From: Ktedonobacteraceae bacterium
GTDB taxonomy: Bacteria; Chloroflexota; Ktedonobacteria; Ktedonobacterales; Ktedonobacteraceae
Reading direction: 5' to 3'
DNA: 22,650 nt
NCBI GenBank assembly: GCA_014896635.1
Contig: JADBKA010000065.1
Location: 1 to 22,650 of the forward strand
Below, one piece after another: positions 15,932 through 22,650 of this stretch. The position numbers and the translations under genes were made by a program. The stretch's first letter is position 1; the number at the start of each line of letters is the position of its first letter. The notes below the pieces were generated by a model. The model was not told the DNA's origin, did not search any database, and saw only the letters and a program-made list of their open reading frames with translations.

Positions 15932-16621
15932 ATGCGAATTTCCAGACGGCGCGTCTACCATCCATTTCTTCCCTATAAACGCTTTTATACACGTCCTACA
16001 CGTTCTTTTAATAGACGTCTGGTACGTCCTTTTCAGTCGAGGCGTGCGCTCACTTTTGCCTTGCTTGCGACTATCGGCATATTCGCTCTGCTCGGCTGGT
16101 TCGGCTTATCCTGGTTGAAGGAGCAGTCTCCCTCTGAGGAAGTAGCGCGCAGCTATAGCGTGACGGGCGATGCAACCATTGATGCCACGTTCATTGATCG
16201 TGTGCTCAGCCACTATCATTCCCCGGCTGCCGGCAAGGGACAGGCACTCTACGACTACGGGAACAGATATCACATTGACCCGGTATTCGCTCTCGCTTTC
16301 TTTCTGCAAGAAAGCTCCTTTGGCACTCAAGGAATCGCCACCGTCACACACTCGCTTGGCAACATCCGCGCTACGCCGGGCCAGTCTACTGCCACTTATA
16401 CAGAGTACAAGGGATATCGCATGTACAGAACCTGGGAAGCAGGCTTTGAAGACTGGTACAGGTTGATTGCCAGACAGTATGTTGAGCAATGGGGCCTGGT
16501 GACAGTCGATCAAATCATTCCAGTCTACGCTCCGGCCAGCGACCATAACGACGAAAAAGCCTACATCCGCACAGTCAAGCTGGCCGTTGACACATGGCGA
16601 AAAGGGGAAGTCACAGTATAA
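15932..16621 (+). CDS. membrane-anchored lysozyme/glucosaminidase-like protein
   Basis: The 229-residue protein has a very basic N-terminal tail (1-38), one membrane span (about 39-61) and an outer domain (about 75-225) that looks like the lysozyme-like fold of glucosaminidase/GH73-related proteins. The key segment is FFLQESSFGTQG (123-134), where Glu127 sits like the catalytic acid of such enzymes, followed by HSLGNIRATPG (140-150) and YKGYRMYRTWEAGFEDWYRLI (159-179), typical of bacterial cell wall hydrolases of this kind. It would act on peptidoglycan outside the membrane while tethered to it. The ATG at 15932 has GGAGA about eleven bases upstream. The gene is divergent from gcdH and stands alone, ending in a 10-bp tandem repeat that includes its stop codon. 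The substrate is inferred. Confidence 0.8.
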   Translation: MRISRRRVYHPFLPYKRFYTRPTRSFNRRLVRPFQSRRALTFALLATIGIFALLGWFGLSWLKEQSPSEEVARSYSVTGDATIDATFIDRVLSHYHSPAAGKGQALYDYGNRYHIDPVFALAFFLQESSFGTQGIATVTHSLGNIRATPGQSTATYTEYKGYRMYRTWEAGFEDWYRLIARQYVEQWGLVTVDQIIPVYAPASDHNDEKAYIRTVKLAVDTWRKGEVTV

Positions 16622-16632
16622 TACAGTATAAT
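16613..16632. repeat. Perfect 10-bp tandem duplication across a stop codon
   Basis: ACAGTATAAT occurs twice in direct succession. The first copy contains the stop codon (16619-16621) of the lysozyme-like gene. It looks like a recent slippage duplication. The contained TATAAT words lack a correctly spaced -35. Confidence 0.7.
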
Positions 16633-16684
16633 AGCGAATTCATCCTTCCTGCTCAAGTGGGGAGGACCTTCCCGCGCCGGGTTA

Positions 16685-17641
16685 TTACGTTGATGCCAAT
16701 GGTGGCGCCCCGGCAGCAACGACATTCCCACAGGAGACCAGCACTGGATCTGCCTGTGCGACCGATGCAGACGCAAGAGTATAGCGAATGCTCCAGCCAC
16801 TACCAGGTAGCTGAGAGACAGCAGGAATAACAGTTAACGCGGTGCCATTGCCAGAGGCATCCGTAACGAGTGGCTTCAGCACGTACAGAGCTTTTCCTTC
16901 GCTTGCACAGGAGCCAGGCATAACCAGACCAGTAAACGTCGCGTTGGGTGTCAACCCACTCATAGAGACTCTGACAGCCAGCTTCCCACTCTCGATAGAA
17001 AGCCGGGCCTGACCGGAGAGCTGCTCTCCACTCCAGTGTACAATAACGCTTTGCGCCAACTTTCTGTTCGGCAGGTTTTTGTTGATCACATCCATACAGG
17101 CCAGGACAGAAGATTGCGTGCTCTGCCCGGCATCAACCGGCGTCCCCTCCGCTGCCGTAGTCTTCTGATTACTCCTGGCCGAAGCATTACGCTGCACGGT
17201 GATATGCCAGCCATGTATTGGAATACCGCTGGCAACCCCTGCCACTTTCGTCGTGCTTGAGGCCACGCCTTTTGCATCAGCGACAAGACTTTCCAGCGTA
17301 TAGAGATCCTTTCCTTCCTCCTTACACTTTCCAGTGAGGATACGAGGTGCGTAAGTTATCCCCGGGACCAGACCTTGAAATGTCATCTGGACCGTCAGGA
17401 TATGCGTTATCGGACTCCATTGCATATTTGCTGAACCTGATGCGCTGTGTTTGAGAGGAACAAACAATGACGCAAGACGATGATCACTGACAGGAGTTGA
17501 GGTACTCACAGCTCTCCGGCTGGTAGGAGATGAAGATGATTTCTGATTCATTCTCGATGGTTGAGAGCAGCCTGGCAGGAGAAGTAGAACGATCCCCAGA
17601 AATAGAAGAGCAGCAACGATTTTTCGCCCGACAAAAGACAT
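16685..17641 (-). CDS. lipoprotein with two copies of a CHRD-like domain
   Basis: The 318-residue protein begins with a lipoprotein signal: basic start, hydrophobic core and lipobox LLPGC with Cys25 as the lipidation site. A Ser/Thr-rich spacer (26-55) is followed by two related domains, about 57-183 and 197-305. Matching segments are GKCKEEGKDLYTLESLVADAKG in the first and GSCASEGKALYVLKPLVTDASG in the second, each followed by a G(W)-x-I stretch (GWHITV, GWSIRY). The outer part has four cysteines (106, 182, 245, 304), two per domain, fitting one disulfide each. It resembles CHRD-type secreted beta domains, of unknown function in bacteria. ATG with AAGGAGG thirteen bases upstream is a strong though distant site. 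A promoter is proposed at 17699-17727. It converges with the lysozyme-like gene. Confidence 0.8.
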   Translation of the reverse strand: MSFVGRKIVAALLFLGIVLLLLPGCSQPSRMNQKSSSSPTSRRAVSTSTPVSDHRLASLFVPLKHSASGSANMQWSPITHILTVQMTFQGLVPGITYAPRILTGKCKEEGKDLYTLESLVADAKGVASSTTKVAGVASGIPIHGWHITVQRNASARSNQKTTAAEGTPVDAGQSTQSSVLACMDVINKNLPNRKLAQSVIVHWSGEQLSGQARLSIESGKLAVRVSMSGLTPNATFTGLVMPGSCASEGKALYVLKPLVTDASGNGTALTVIPAVSQLPGSGWSIRYTLASASVAQADPVLVSCGNVVAAGAPPLAST

Positions 17642-17698
17642 TATAGAGATGATACCTCCTTTTCAACGTTACATAGCGGTACTTACTCTACCTCTTCA

Positions 17699-17727
17699 AT
17701 TCTAAAGCACTTTGCCCGACTGCTCAA
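17699..17727 (-). promoter_or_regulatory. Probable promoter of the lipoprotein gene
   Basis: On the minus strand TTGAGC (17722-17727) and TAGAAT (17699-17704) are spaced by exactly 17 bases; the -35 matches four and the -10 five of six consensus positions. Transcription would start near 17692, leaving a leader of about 50 bases. Confidence 0.5.
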
Positions 17728-17774
17728 TTCGCATTTTTGATGATTTCAGAGATACACATTTTTGCTATTGAAGA

Positions 17775-17813
17775 TAGAGAAAAAGAAAGAAGCGGGGATG
17801 CTCCCCCGCTTCT
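17775..17813 (-). terminator. Intrinsic terminator after the YyaL-like gene
   Basis: On the minus strand AGAAGCGGGG and CCCCGCTTCT form a perfect 10-bp stem around a six-base loop (17788-17813). A T-rich tail follows immediately. It lies 37 bases beyond the stop of the YyaL-like gene and insulates the lipoprotein gene. A further TCCCCGC at 17832-17838 could compete for part of the stem. Confidence 0.88.
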
Positions 17814-17849
17814 CTGCCAGGAGGCGAAACGTCCCCGCATGCACCACAC

Positions 17850-19988
17850 CTAGAGCAGCCGGGCCAGATCAGAGACGGTAGTGACGGGAGCCTGGCAGGC
17901 AAAATTCTGACAGACATAGGCAGCAGGTCGGCCATCTTTCAAAGGACGGCCGGCCAGCAGAGGCACAATACGCGCTGCCTGTACATCGTCAGGATCAGCG
18001 GCAGCCAGAACACTGTCAGGCAGGTAACGGCGGTTAACTTCTTCAAGCAGACTATCAGTAGCAGCATCGTCCAGCGGCCCGACGACGGCGATTTCTTTGC
18101 TCGCCGAGAGCGCAAAGTCCAGGGCATTCAACATATGGCCGAAAGCCTGTGGATGCTGTAGTGCAATGTCGGCCAGCGATTGCAGGTAATCCTCGGCTCG
18201 CCGGCGATAGGTGGTTTCACCAGTAAAAGCAGTAAGATGCAGCAGAACATCGGCGGCTACACTGTTACCAGCAGGCGTAGCATTGTCCATAATATCTTTG
18301 GGGCGGGTGATCAACGCCTCATGATCACTGCCGGTATCGAAGAAACCGCCATTTTGCTCATCGGCAAACAGCTCAATCGCCTGGTTCATCAGCGCGCGCG
18401 CCTCCGCGAACCAGCGGGGATCGAATGTGCTCTCGTAAAGAGCCAGCAGACCATCGGCCAGGAAGGCGTAGTCTTCGAGATAGCCGCGCAGGTGAGCATG
18501 TTCATCTTTATAGCTACGCATCAGACGGCCCTCTTTGCGCAGCGCGCGCAGCAAAAAACTGGCATTGTTTATCGCCGCCCGCAGGTAATCTCTGCGATCA
18601 AGATAGCGAGCAGCTTCGGCGAAACTACGCAGCATTAATCCATTCCACGCAGTAAGAATTTTCTCATCGCGGCCCGGTTTGACACGCTGCTCACGCAAAC
18701 GAAAAAGCGTAGCACGGCTACGCTGGAGCGAATCCTGCAAGTGCTCCAGGCTCACGCCGGCTTCGTCGGCAATTTCCTGCGCCGACCTGGCAACATGCAG
18801 AATATTTTTTCCTTCAAAGTTTCCCCGCTGCGTCACACCATAATAGCGGAGAAACAGCGATGCATCCTGTGCCGGTAGTGCTTGCTCAATGGTTTCATAC
18901 GTCCAGAGGAAGAATTTACCTTCTTCGCCTTCGCTGTCAGCATCCTGCGTCGAGTAAAAGCCGCCCTGTGGTGCAGTCATCTCGCGGAGTACATAATCTA
19001 ACGTCTCTTCAACGATACGCCTGTACAGGGCGTTTCCCGTCACCAGGTAGGCATGCAGGTAGATACGACTGAGGAGAGCATTATCGTAGAGCATCTTTTC
19101 AAAGTGCGGCACCAGCCAGTGGTTGTCAACTGCATAGCGATGAAAGCCGCCTCCCAGTTGATCGTAGATACCGCCATTCGCCATGTGTTGCAAGGATAGC
19201 TCAACCATCTTCAGGTACTCTCCCGGCTGGCTATCGGCGCTTATCTCCCCGCGCTGCTGATGCAGATGCAGGCGCAGGAGCAATTCAAGCTCCATAGGAT
19301 GAGGAAATTTGGGCGCGCCACCAAAACCCCCGTTGCTACTGTCAAAGTCGGCGGCCAGCTTTTGCGCGGCGCTCTTCAAGATATCCAGGGGAAGGCTACC
19401 AGTGGCTTTGCTGGCTACCCTGGCGCGCAAAGGGGCTGCGCTCCCTTGCCTGAGAAAATCTGCGACCTGTCCGGCCTGCTCCTCCACCTCTGTACGCCTT
19501 GTAGCAAATGCCTGGGCTACGCTCAAAAGAATACGCCGAAAGCCCGGCATAATATGCTGCCCATACTGGCGATCATCGGGCGGGTAGTAGGTCCCTCCAT
19601 AGAAAGGACGTCCATCAGGCGTCAAAAATACCGTCATCGGCCATCCCCCCTGGTGCGTCATGGCCTGTACCGCCTGCATGTATATACTGTCAAGATCGGG
19701 ACGCTCTTCGCGGTCTACTTTGATGCAGACAAAATGCCTGTTCATCAGGGCGGCTATCTCTTCATTTTCAAACGATTCGTGCTCCATGACATGACACCAG
19801 TGACAGGCAGAATAACCAATACTCAACAGAATGGGCCTGTCCTCAGTGCGCGCCTTCTGAAAAGCCTCCTCGCTCCAGGCATACCAGTCAACCGGGTTAT
19901 GCGCGTGCTGGAGCAGATAAGGACTTGTCTCGTTGATCAGGCGATTCGTATATTTATGCTGACTGCGTTCGCCATAGTGCTCTGCCAT
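17850..19988 (-). CDS. DUF255 thioredoxin-like/glycosidase-fold protein (YyaL/SSP411 family)
   Basis: The protein has about 712 residues, the usual family length. The N-terminal part is a thioredoxin-like DUF255 domain with [23 protein letters not shown] near its start, [13 protein letters not shown] with a C-x-x-C pair (about 62 and 65), DREERPDLD, and [24 protein letters not shown]. The long remainder has the alternating helices of the six-hairpin glycosidase fold, including [26 protein letters not shown]. Relatives are widespread, but their reaction is not known; a redox or carbohydrate-related role is often guessed. The ATG at 19988 is preferred, with GGAG six bases before it; a GTG at 20000 would add four residues and has AGGAG too close. 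It is divergent from the J-domain gene, has its own promoter candidate and ends in a strong terminator. Confidence 0.93.
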   Translation of the reverse strand: MAEHYGERSQHKYTNRLINETSPYLLQHAHNPVDWYAWSEEAFQKARTEDRPILLSIGYSACHWCHVMEHESFENEEIAALMNRHFVCIKVDREERPDLDSIYMQAVQAMTHQGGWPMTVFLTPDGRPFYGGTYYPPDDRQYGQHIMPGFRRILLSVAQAFATRRTEVEEQAGQVADFLRQGSAAPLRARVASKATGSLPLDILKSAAQKLAADFDSSNGGFGGAPKFPHPMELELLLRLHLHQQRGEISADSQPGEYLKMVELSLQHMANGGIYDQLGGGFHRYAVDNHWLVPHFEKMLYDNALLSRIYLHAYLVTGNALYRRIVEETLDYVLREMTAPQGGFYSTQDADSEGEEGKFFLWTYETIEQALPAQDASLFLRYYGVTQRGNFEGKNILHVARSAQEIADEAGVSLEHLQDSLQRSRATLFRLREQRVKPGRDEKILTAWNGLMLRSFAEAARYLDRRDYLRAAINNASFLLRALRKEGRLMRSYKDEHAHLRGYLEDYAFLADGLLALYESTFDPRWFAEARALMNQAIELFADEQNGGFFDTGSDHEALITRPKDIMDNATPAGNSVAADVLLHLTAFTGETTYRRRAEDYLQSLADIALQHPQAFGHMLNALDFALSASKEIAVVGPLDDAATDSLLEEVNRRYLPDSVLAAADPDDVQAARIVPLLAGRPLKDGRPAAYVCQNFACQAPVTTVSDLARLL

Positions 19989-20026
19989 ATGTTTCTCCAC
20001 TGCGCTCCTGCATGACTATTTTCAGC

Positions 20027-20103
20027 TATTGTACGACATAGAGAACGAATTGCAAAATTCAGCAGTGTCTGTCTGCTCTCCTCCTCACCAATGTCGTACA
20101 ATA
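20027..20103. promoter_or_regulatory. 13-bp perfect inverted repeat between divergent genes
   Basis: TATTGTACGACAT (20027-20039) and its exact reverse complement ATGTCGTACAATA (20091-20103) are 51 bases apart in the gap between the YyaL-like and J-domain genes. The right arm covers the -10 of the YyaL promoter. A small dyad, GAATT-GCAA-AATTC (20047-20060), lies between the arms. The arrangement suggests two sites for one regulator, possibly with looping. Confidence 0.5.
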
Positions 20104-20126
20104 AGAGGAAAGCATACAAAGATCAA
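20098..20126 (-). promoter_or_regulatory. Probable promoter of the YyaL-like gene
   Basis: On the minus strand TTGATC (20121-20126) and TATTGT (20098-20103) are spaced by exactly 17 bases, each matching about four of six consensus positions. Transcription would start near 20091, about 100 bases before the coding start. Confidence 0.45.
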
Positions 20127-20172
20127 CGGAGCCGACAGGCTCAATCTACGCCTACCCGAAAGCATCGTTGCC

Positions 20173-21588
20173 ATGATGGATAAACCGGAGAACTATTACG
20201 CCATCCTGGGCGTACCACCAGACGCGGACGCCGATACGATCAAACGCGCTTATCGCCAGCTCGCGCGGCGCTTTCATCCCGATCTGGCCGGGCCGGAAGG
20301 GGCTATCGAAATGAAGCGCATCAACCGGGCATACAGTGTTCTGGGCAACGAAGAGAAACGCCGCCACTATGATACGATCACCGGCGGGATCATCGACCTG
20401 CGCAAGACAGCAGGCATACACCCGGCACGCCCTCCTCGCCGCCGTCCCCACCCACAGCCATCTACTTTCACAGACAGTGAAGACGGCGAGTTTTCAGGTC
20501 TCAACATATTCAGCTCAAAAGGGCCTTTGCAGGCAGGACCGGTGTTACAGAGCACCATTGGCATTATCTCTGCCCTGTGTAGCGTCCACACCGGATACAG
20601 CACGCTCGTCGCCGCCGGTTCACTCGACGGGCAGGGTCTGCTATGGCAAATGACTCCCACAAAAATAGAGAAAACGATCCACTTCGCCACAGAACCGGCA
20701 CTGACTGTTGAATCGCTGCGCGCGTTGCGCTTCTCACCGGGTGGCGCCTTGCTCACAGGCTGGGGCCGATTGCACCTGCATGTCTGGGATGCATACAGCG
20801 GAGAACGGCTCTGGCAGTACCCCCTGACACAACGGGCCGTCTCAGCCTATTATTCAGTCGATGCAGCCTTACAGGTCCAGCCCACCGGCAGGCGTCTGGT
20901 CCATATGGCTCTGCCACTGCTGACCGACGATGCACGCATGCCGAGCGCCTGGGGCGTACGGGGAACGGATGTGATCGCACACGATCTGAACAACGCACAT
21001 AGCGACTCAACAGGGACAATCACCTGCCAGGAAGAAGGTATTGATAACCGACGCTTCTGGGCCATCCGTATGCGTACCCTGGCCGAGGACGGCAGAACCC
21101 TGGTCACGCTCTCCTGCGCCCAGATGCCTGAAGAGGCGGATCAGGTGATCGTAGCACGCCGCTGGGACCTGACAGCTCGCAGCAAACTGGGAGCCAGGCC
21201 ACGCCCGCACATCACCACCTCTATCCTGCTTGGACGCTGTAAGGATTGCACACCGCCTTATGCGGCGACTCCCGATACCCGCACCCTCGCCTTCGTTTCC
21301 GGCGGGAATAAAGTACACCTTTGCGATACTACCAGCGGAACATATAGCGAATTGATGAGCGGCACTATGGGGGGCAGCGCCCGCCTGGCACTATCACCGG
21401 ACGGGCAGTGGCTGGCAATCGCACGCGAAGATAGCGAGATCAATGAAGGTGTTGTTGACCTCTGGCACACCGCCAGCGGACAGATTATACAGAAATTTTA
21501 CCATCCCTGGCAAATCAGCGCGCTGCATTTTGCCAACAGGCAGCTAGTCGTGGCGCTCACAGATGGCACAATTCAGATCTGGCAATGA
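20173..21588 (+). CDS. J-domain protein fused to a WD40-like beta-propeller
   Basis: From the ATG at 20173 the protein has 471 residues. Residues 7-68 form a J-domain: NYYAILGVPPDADADTIKRAY, the essential HPD (35-37) in RRFHPDL, and NRAYSVLGNEEKRRHYD. This part would recruit and stimulate a DnaK-type chaperone. A Pro/Arg-rich linker (about 80-100) leads to a propeller of WD40-like blades, such as LRFSPGGALLTGWGRLHLHVWD (185-206), LSPDGQWLAIARE (407-419) followed by VVDLWHTASGQ, and the closing LVVALTDGTIQIWQ. A C-x-x-C (355 and 358) lies in the propeller. It has no Zn-finger or C-terminal DnaJ domains, so it is not a general DnaJ. The start lacks a good ribosome binding site; the tandem ATG at 20176 is an alternative. 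The frame stays open upstream to 20029, but that part crosses the inverted repeat and is not conserved-looking. Confidence 0.9.
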   Translation: MMDKPENYYAILGVPPDADADTIKRAYRQLARRFHPDLAGPEGAIEMKRINRAYSVLGNEEKRRHYDTITGGIIDLRKTAGIHPARPPRRRPHPQPSTFTDSEDGEFSGLNIFSSKGPLQAGPVLQSTIGIISALCSVHTGYSTLVAAGSLDGQGLLWQMTPTKIEKTIHFATEPALTVESLRALRFSPGGALLTGWGRLHLHVWDAYSGERLWQYPLTQRAVSAYYSVDAALQVQPTGRRLVHMALPLLTDDARMPSAWGVRGTDVIAHDLNNAHSDSTGTITCQEEGIDNRRFWAIRMRTLAEDGRTLVTLSCAQMPEEADQVIVARRWDLTARSKLGARPRPHITTSILLGRCKDCTPPYAATPDTRTLAFVSGGNKVHLCDTTSGTYSELMSGTMGGSARLALSPDGQWLAIAREDSEINEGVVDLWHTASGQIIQKFYHPWQISALHFANRQLVVALTDGTIQIWQ

Positions 21589-21617
21589 TCTTTTGTTGCT
21601 ATTGGGACGCTAACTCG

Positions 21618-21640
21618 TTCTTTAACATTAGTTAAGAACG
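21618..21640. promoter_or_regulatory. Operator-like inverted repeat upstream of the GT2 gene
   Basis: GTTCTT (21618-21623) and AAGAAC (21634-21639) are inverted around an A/T-rich core (TAAC-ATTA-GTTA). A third half-site, AAGAAC, lies at 21787-21792 across the inserted element; before the insertion it would have been about 18 bases from the second. The array looks like a regulator binding region. Confidence 0.4.
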
Positions 21641-21652
21641 AAAACATTAGCA

Positions 21653-21780
21653 TTGGCGTTTAGACTAAATGCTTGTAAAACCAGGCGGGAAGCGGCTTCA
21701 CCCGTTTTTGTTGAAAATGGCTTCATCCCGCCTCAACGGCGCCAGGAAGCCGGCTCGTGCGAAATTAGTCTAAACATCAA
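21653..21780. mobile_element. MITE-like element, 128 bp, flanked by 7-bp target duplication
   Basis: The two ends are inverted repeats of 18 bases with 15 identical (21653-21670 and 21763-21780), containing a perfect 11-bp core GTTTAGACTAA/TTAGTCTAAAC. ATTAGCA lies directly outside both ends (21646-21652 and 21781-21787) as a target site duplication. A further inner inverted repeat, AGGCGGGA (21683-21690) and TCCCGCCT (21726-21733), suggests a folded interior. It is too short to code for a transposase. Deleting the element with one ATTAGCA restores an almost perfect tandem repeat in the flanking DNA. The family of the parent transposon is unknown. Confidence 0.75.
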
Positions 21781-21844
21781 ATTAGCAAGAACGAACAAAT
21801 ATATCTTCCTTTTCGCTAATAGAGAGGTCAGGTATTATCATCGA

Positions 21845-22615
21845 ATGCGAATTTCTGTAGTCGTTCCGGTCTTCAATGAGGAAAAGACCGTTGCTCGCGT
21901 GCTGGAATCACTCTCCCGCGTGCCGTTGGATCTTGAAGTCGTGGTCGTGGACGATGCGTCCACAGATCGCACCTGGGAGATTCTGCAAGAACTGCGCCAG
22001 AGAGAACCGTTTAACACCTATCGCTTTGTGCGCCATGAGCGCAACCAGGGGAAAGGTGCAGGACTGCGCACCGGATTCGGCCTGGTAAGCGGAGACCTGG
22101 TGACAGTCCAGGACGCCGACCTGGAGTACGATCCACAGGATCTGCCAGCCCTGGTCCACAAATGGGAAGAGGCCACACGCGAGGGAAATAAAAAGGTAGC
22201 TGTCTATGGCTACCGCAACCTCGTAGATCAGAAATTTACCACGCGCTGGGGCAATCGCTTTCTGACAGCGGTGACAAACATCCTCTTCGGCAGCCACATC
22301 CACGACATGGAAACCTGCTATAAGATGTTTCCAGGTGAACTGGCCGCCGCTCTGCCTATGCGGGGCCGCCGCTTCGAGATCGAGCCGGAAATTACTTCCT
22401 GCATTTTACAGGCCGGCTACACCATCGTCGAAGTGCCAATCAGCTATTTTCCCCGCAAAGAGAAAAAACTGAATCCCTGGAAAGATGGTTGGCCAGCCCT
22501 GGCAATGCTGCTGAGCCGCCGCTTTGGCAAACCTTTCCGCCTTGAAAACATGGCTCCGGCATGGCAAACACAAAGACCGGCGCAGGAACATATCGCCAGA
22601 CCAGGCACACGATAA
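21845..22615 (+). CDS. glycosyltransferase family 2 (dolichyl/polyprenyl-phosphate sugar synthase-like)
   Basis: The 256-residue GT-A enzyme starts MRISVVVPVFNEEKTVARVLES, the classic GT2 opening. DDASTD (36-41) and QDADLEYDP (89-97) provide the nucleotide and metal-binding aspartates, and DMETCYKMFP (154-163) and FEIEPEITSCIL (177-188) are typical of the DPM1/GtrB-like subgroup that loads a sugar on a polyprenyl phosphate. There is no membrane span, as in the soluble DPM1 form; the short C-terminal tail is Pro/Arg-rich. The ATG at 21845 is chosen because conserved sequence begins there and AGG lies about twelve bases before it. The frame stays open upstream to 21653, but only across the MITE-like element. 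The inserted element lies 64 bases upstream and may alter expression. The sugar is unknown. Confidence 0.92.
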   Translation: MRISVVVPVFNEEKTVARVLESLSRVPLDLEVVVVDDASTDRTWEILQELRQREPFNTYRFVRHERNQGKGAGLRTGFGLVSGDLVTVQDADLEYDPQDLPALVHKWEEATREGNKKVAVYGYRNLVDQKFTTRWGNRFLTAVTNILFGSHIHDMETCYKMFPGELAAALPMRGRRFEIEPEITSCILQAGYTIVEVPISYFPRKEKKLNPWKDGWPALAMLLSRRFGKPFRLENMAPAWQTQRPAQEHIARPGTR

Positions 22616-22650
22616 TATGCCATACATTATTGTAGTGTCGTATCGCCTGT

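Noticed and set aside
16587..16622. TTGACA followed by TATAAT at the end of the lysozyme-like gene
   Set aside because: Spacing is 24 bases, the -10 lies in a slippage repeat, and no plus-strand gene follows.
16650..16681. Hairpin-like GGGGAGG...CTTCCC between convergent genes
   Set aside because: Pairing is imperfect and there is no T-run on either strand.
20029..20172. Extended N-terminus of the J-domain protein
   Set aside because: It overlaps the inverted repeat and the divergent promoter, and the J-domain begins directly after the ATG at 20173.
21653..21844. Upstream extension of the GT2 gene by 64 codons
   Set aside because: It runs through the MITE-like element and has no conserved residues; the GT2 fold begins at 21845.

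Overview
The window looks like a piece of chromosome from a Chloroflexota bacterium, most likely of the class Ktedonobacteria. This is inference from gene style: moderate GC, frequent GTG/TTG starts, a J-domain/beta-propeller fusion, a membrane PP2C with a large outer domain, a DUF255 thioredoxin-like protein and GC-rich intergenic hairpins. No rRNA, tRNA or CRISPR array was seen. Apart from one small element the content is chromosomal and not phage- or plasmid-like.

Layout. At the left edge lies the end of an ABC exporter operon (ATPase 3' part, then an ABC-2 permease). It converges on aspS across a GC-rich hairpin cluster. Upstream of aspS on the same strand is a long PP2C phosphatase with one membrane span and a large outer domain. 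A ~0.9 kb non-coding region follows, holding a promoter with a palindrome in its spacer, a duplicated 10-bp palindrome, a stem-loop and a leader hairpin.

From 7119 to 14360 runs a same-strand envelope-polysaccharide block: GT4 glycosyltransferase, polyprenyl-phosphate sugar-1-phosphate transferase, a second GT4, a Wzz-type chain-length protein, a CpsD-like P-loop protein that has lost its Walker A lysine and Walker B aspartate, a one-span membrane protein with a repeated cytoplasmic motif, and a DedA-family membrane protein. The likely path is: the sugar transferase loads the first sugar on undecaprenyl phosphate, the GT4 enzymes extend it, Wzz and the pseudokinase-like partner tune chain length or export, and DedA may recycle the lipid carrier. 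No flippase (Wzx) or polymerase (Wzy) is present here. A good sigma70-type promoter at 11997-12025 separates the degenerate P-loop gene from the upstream genes.

The right part holds a glutaryl-CoA dehydrogenase-like enzyme, a membrane-anchored lysozyme-like protein, a lipoprotein with a duplicated domain, a DUF255/YyaL protein with a clear terminator, a divergent J-domain/WD40 protein, and a family 2 glycosyltransferase. The region upstream of the last gene carries a 128-bp MITE-like insertion with terminal inverted repeats and a 7-bp target duplication. Removing it in silico restores a tandem repeat.

Most notable: the pseudo-BY-kinase within the polysaccharide block, the MITE with a reconstructable empty site, the palindrome inside the PP2C promoter, and the 13-bp inverted repeat between yyaL and the J-domain gene.
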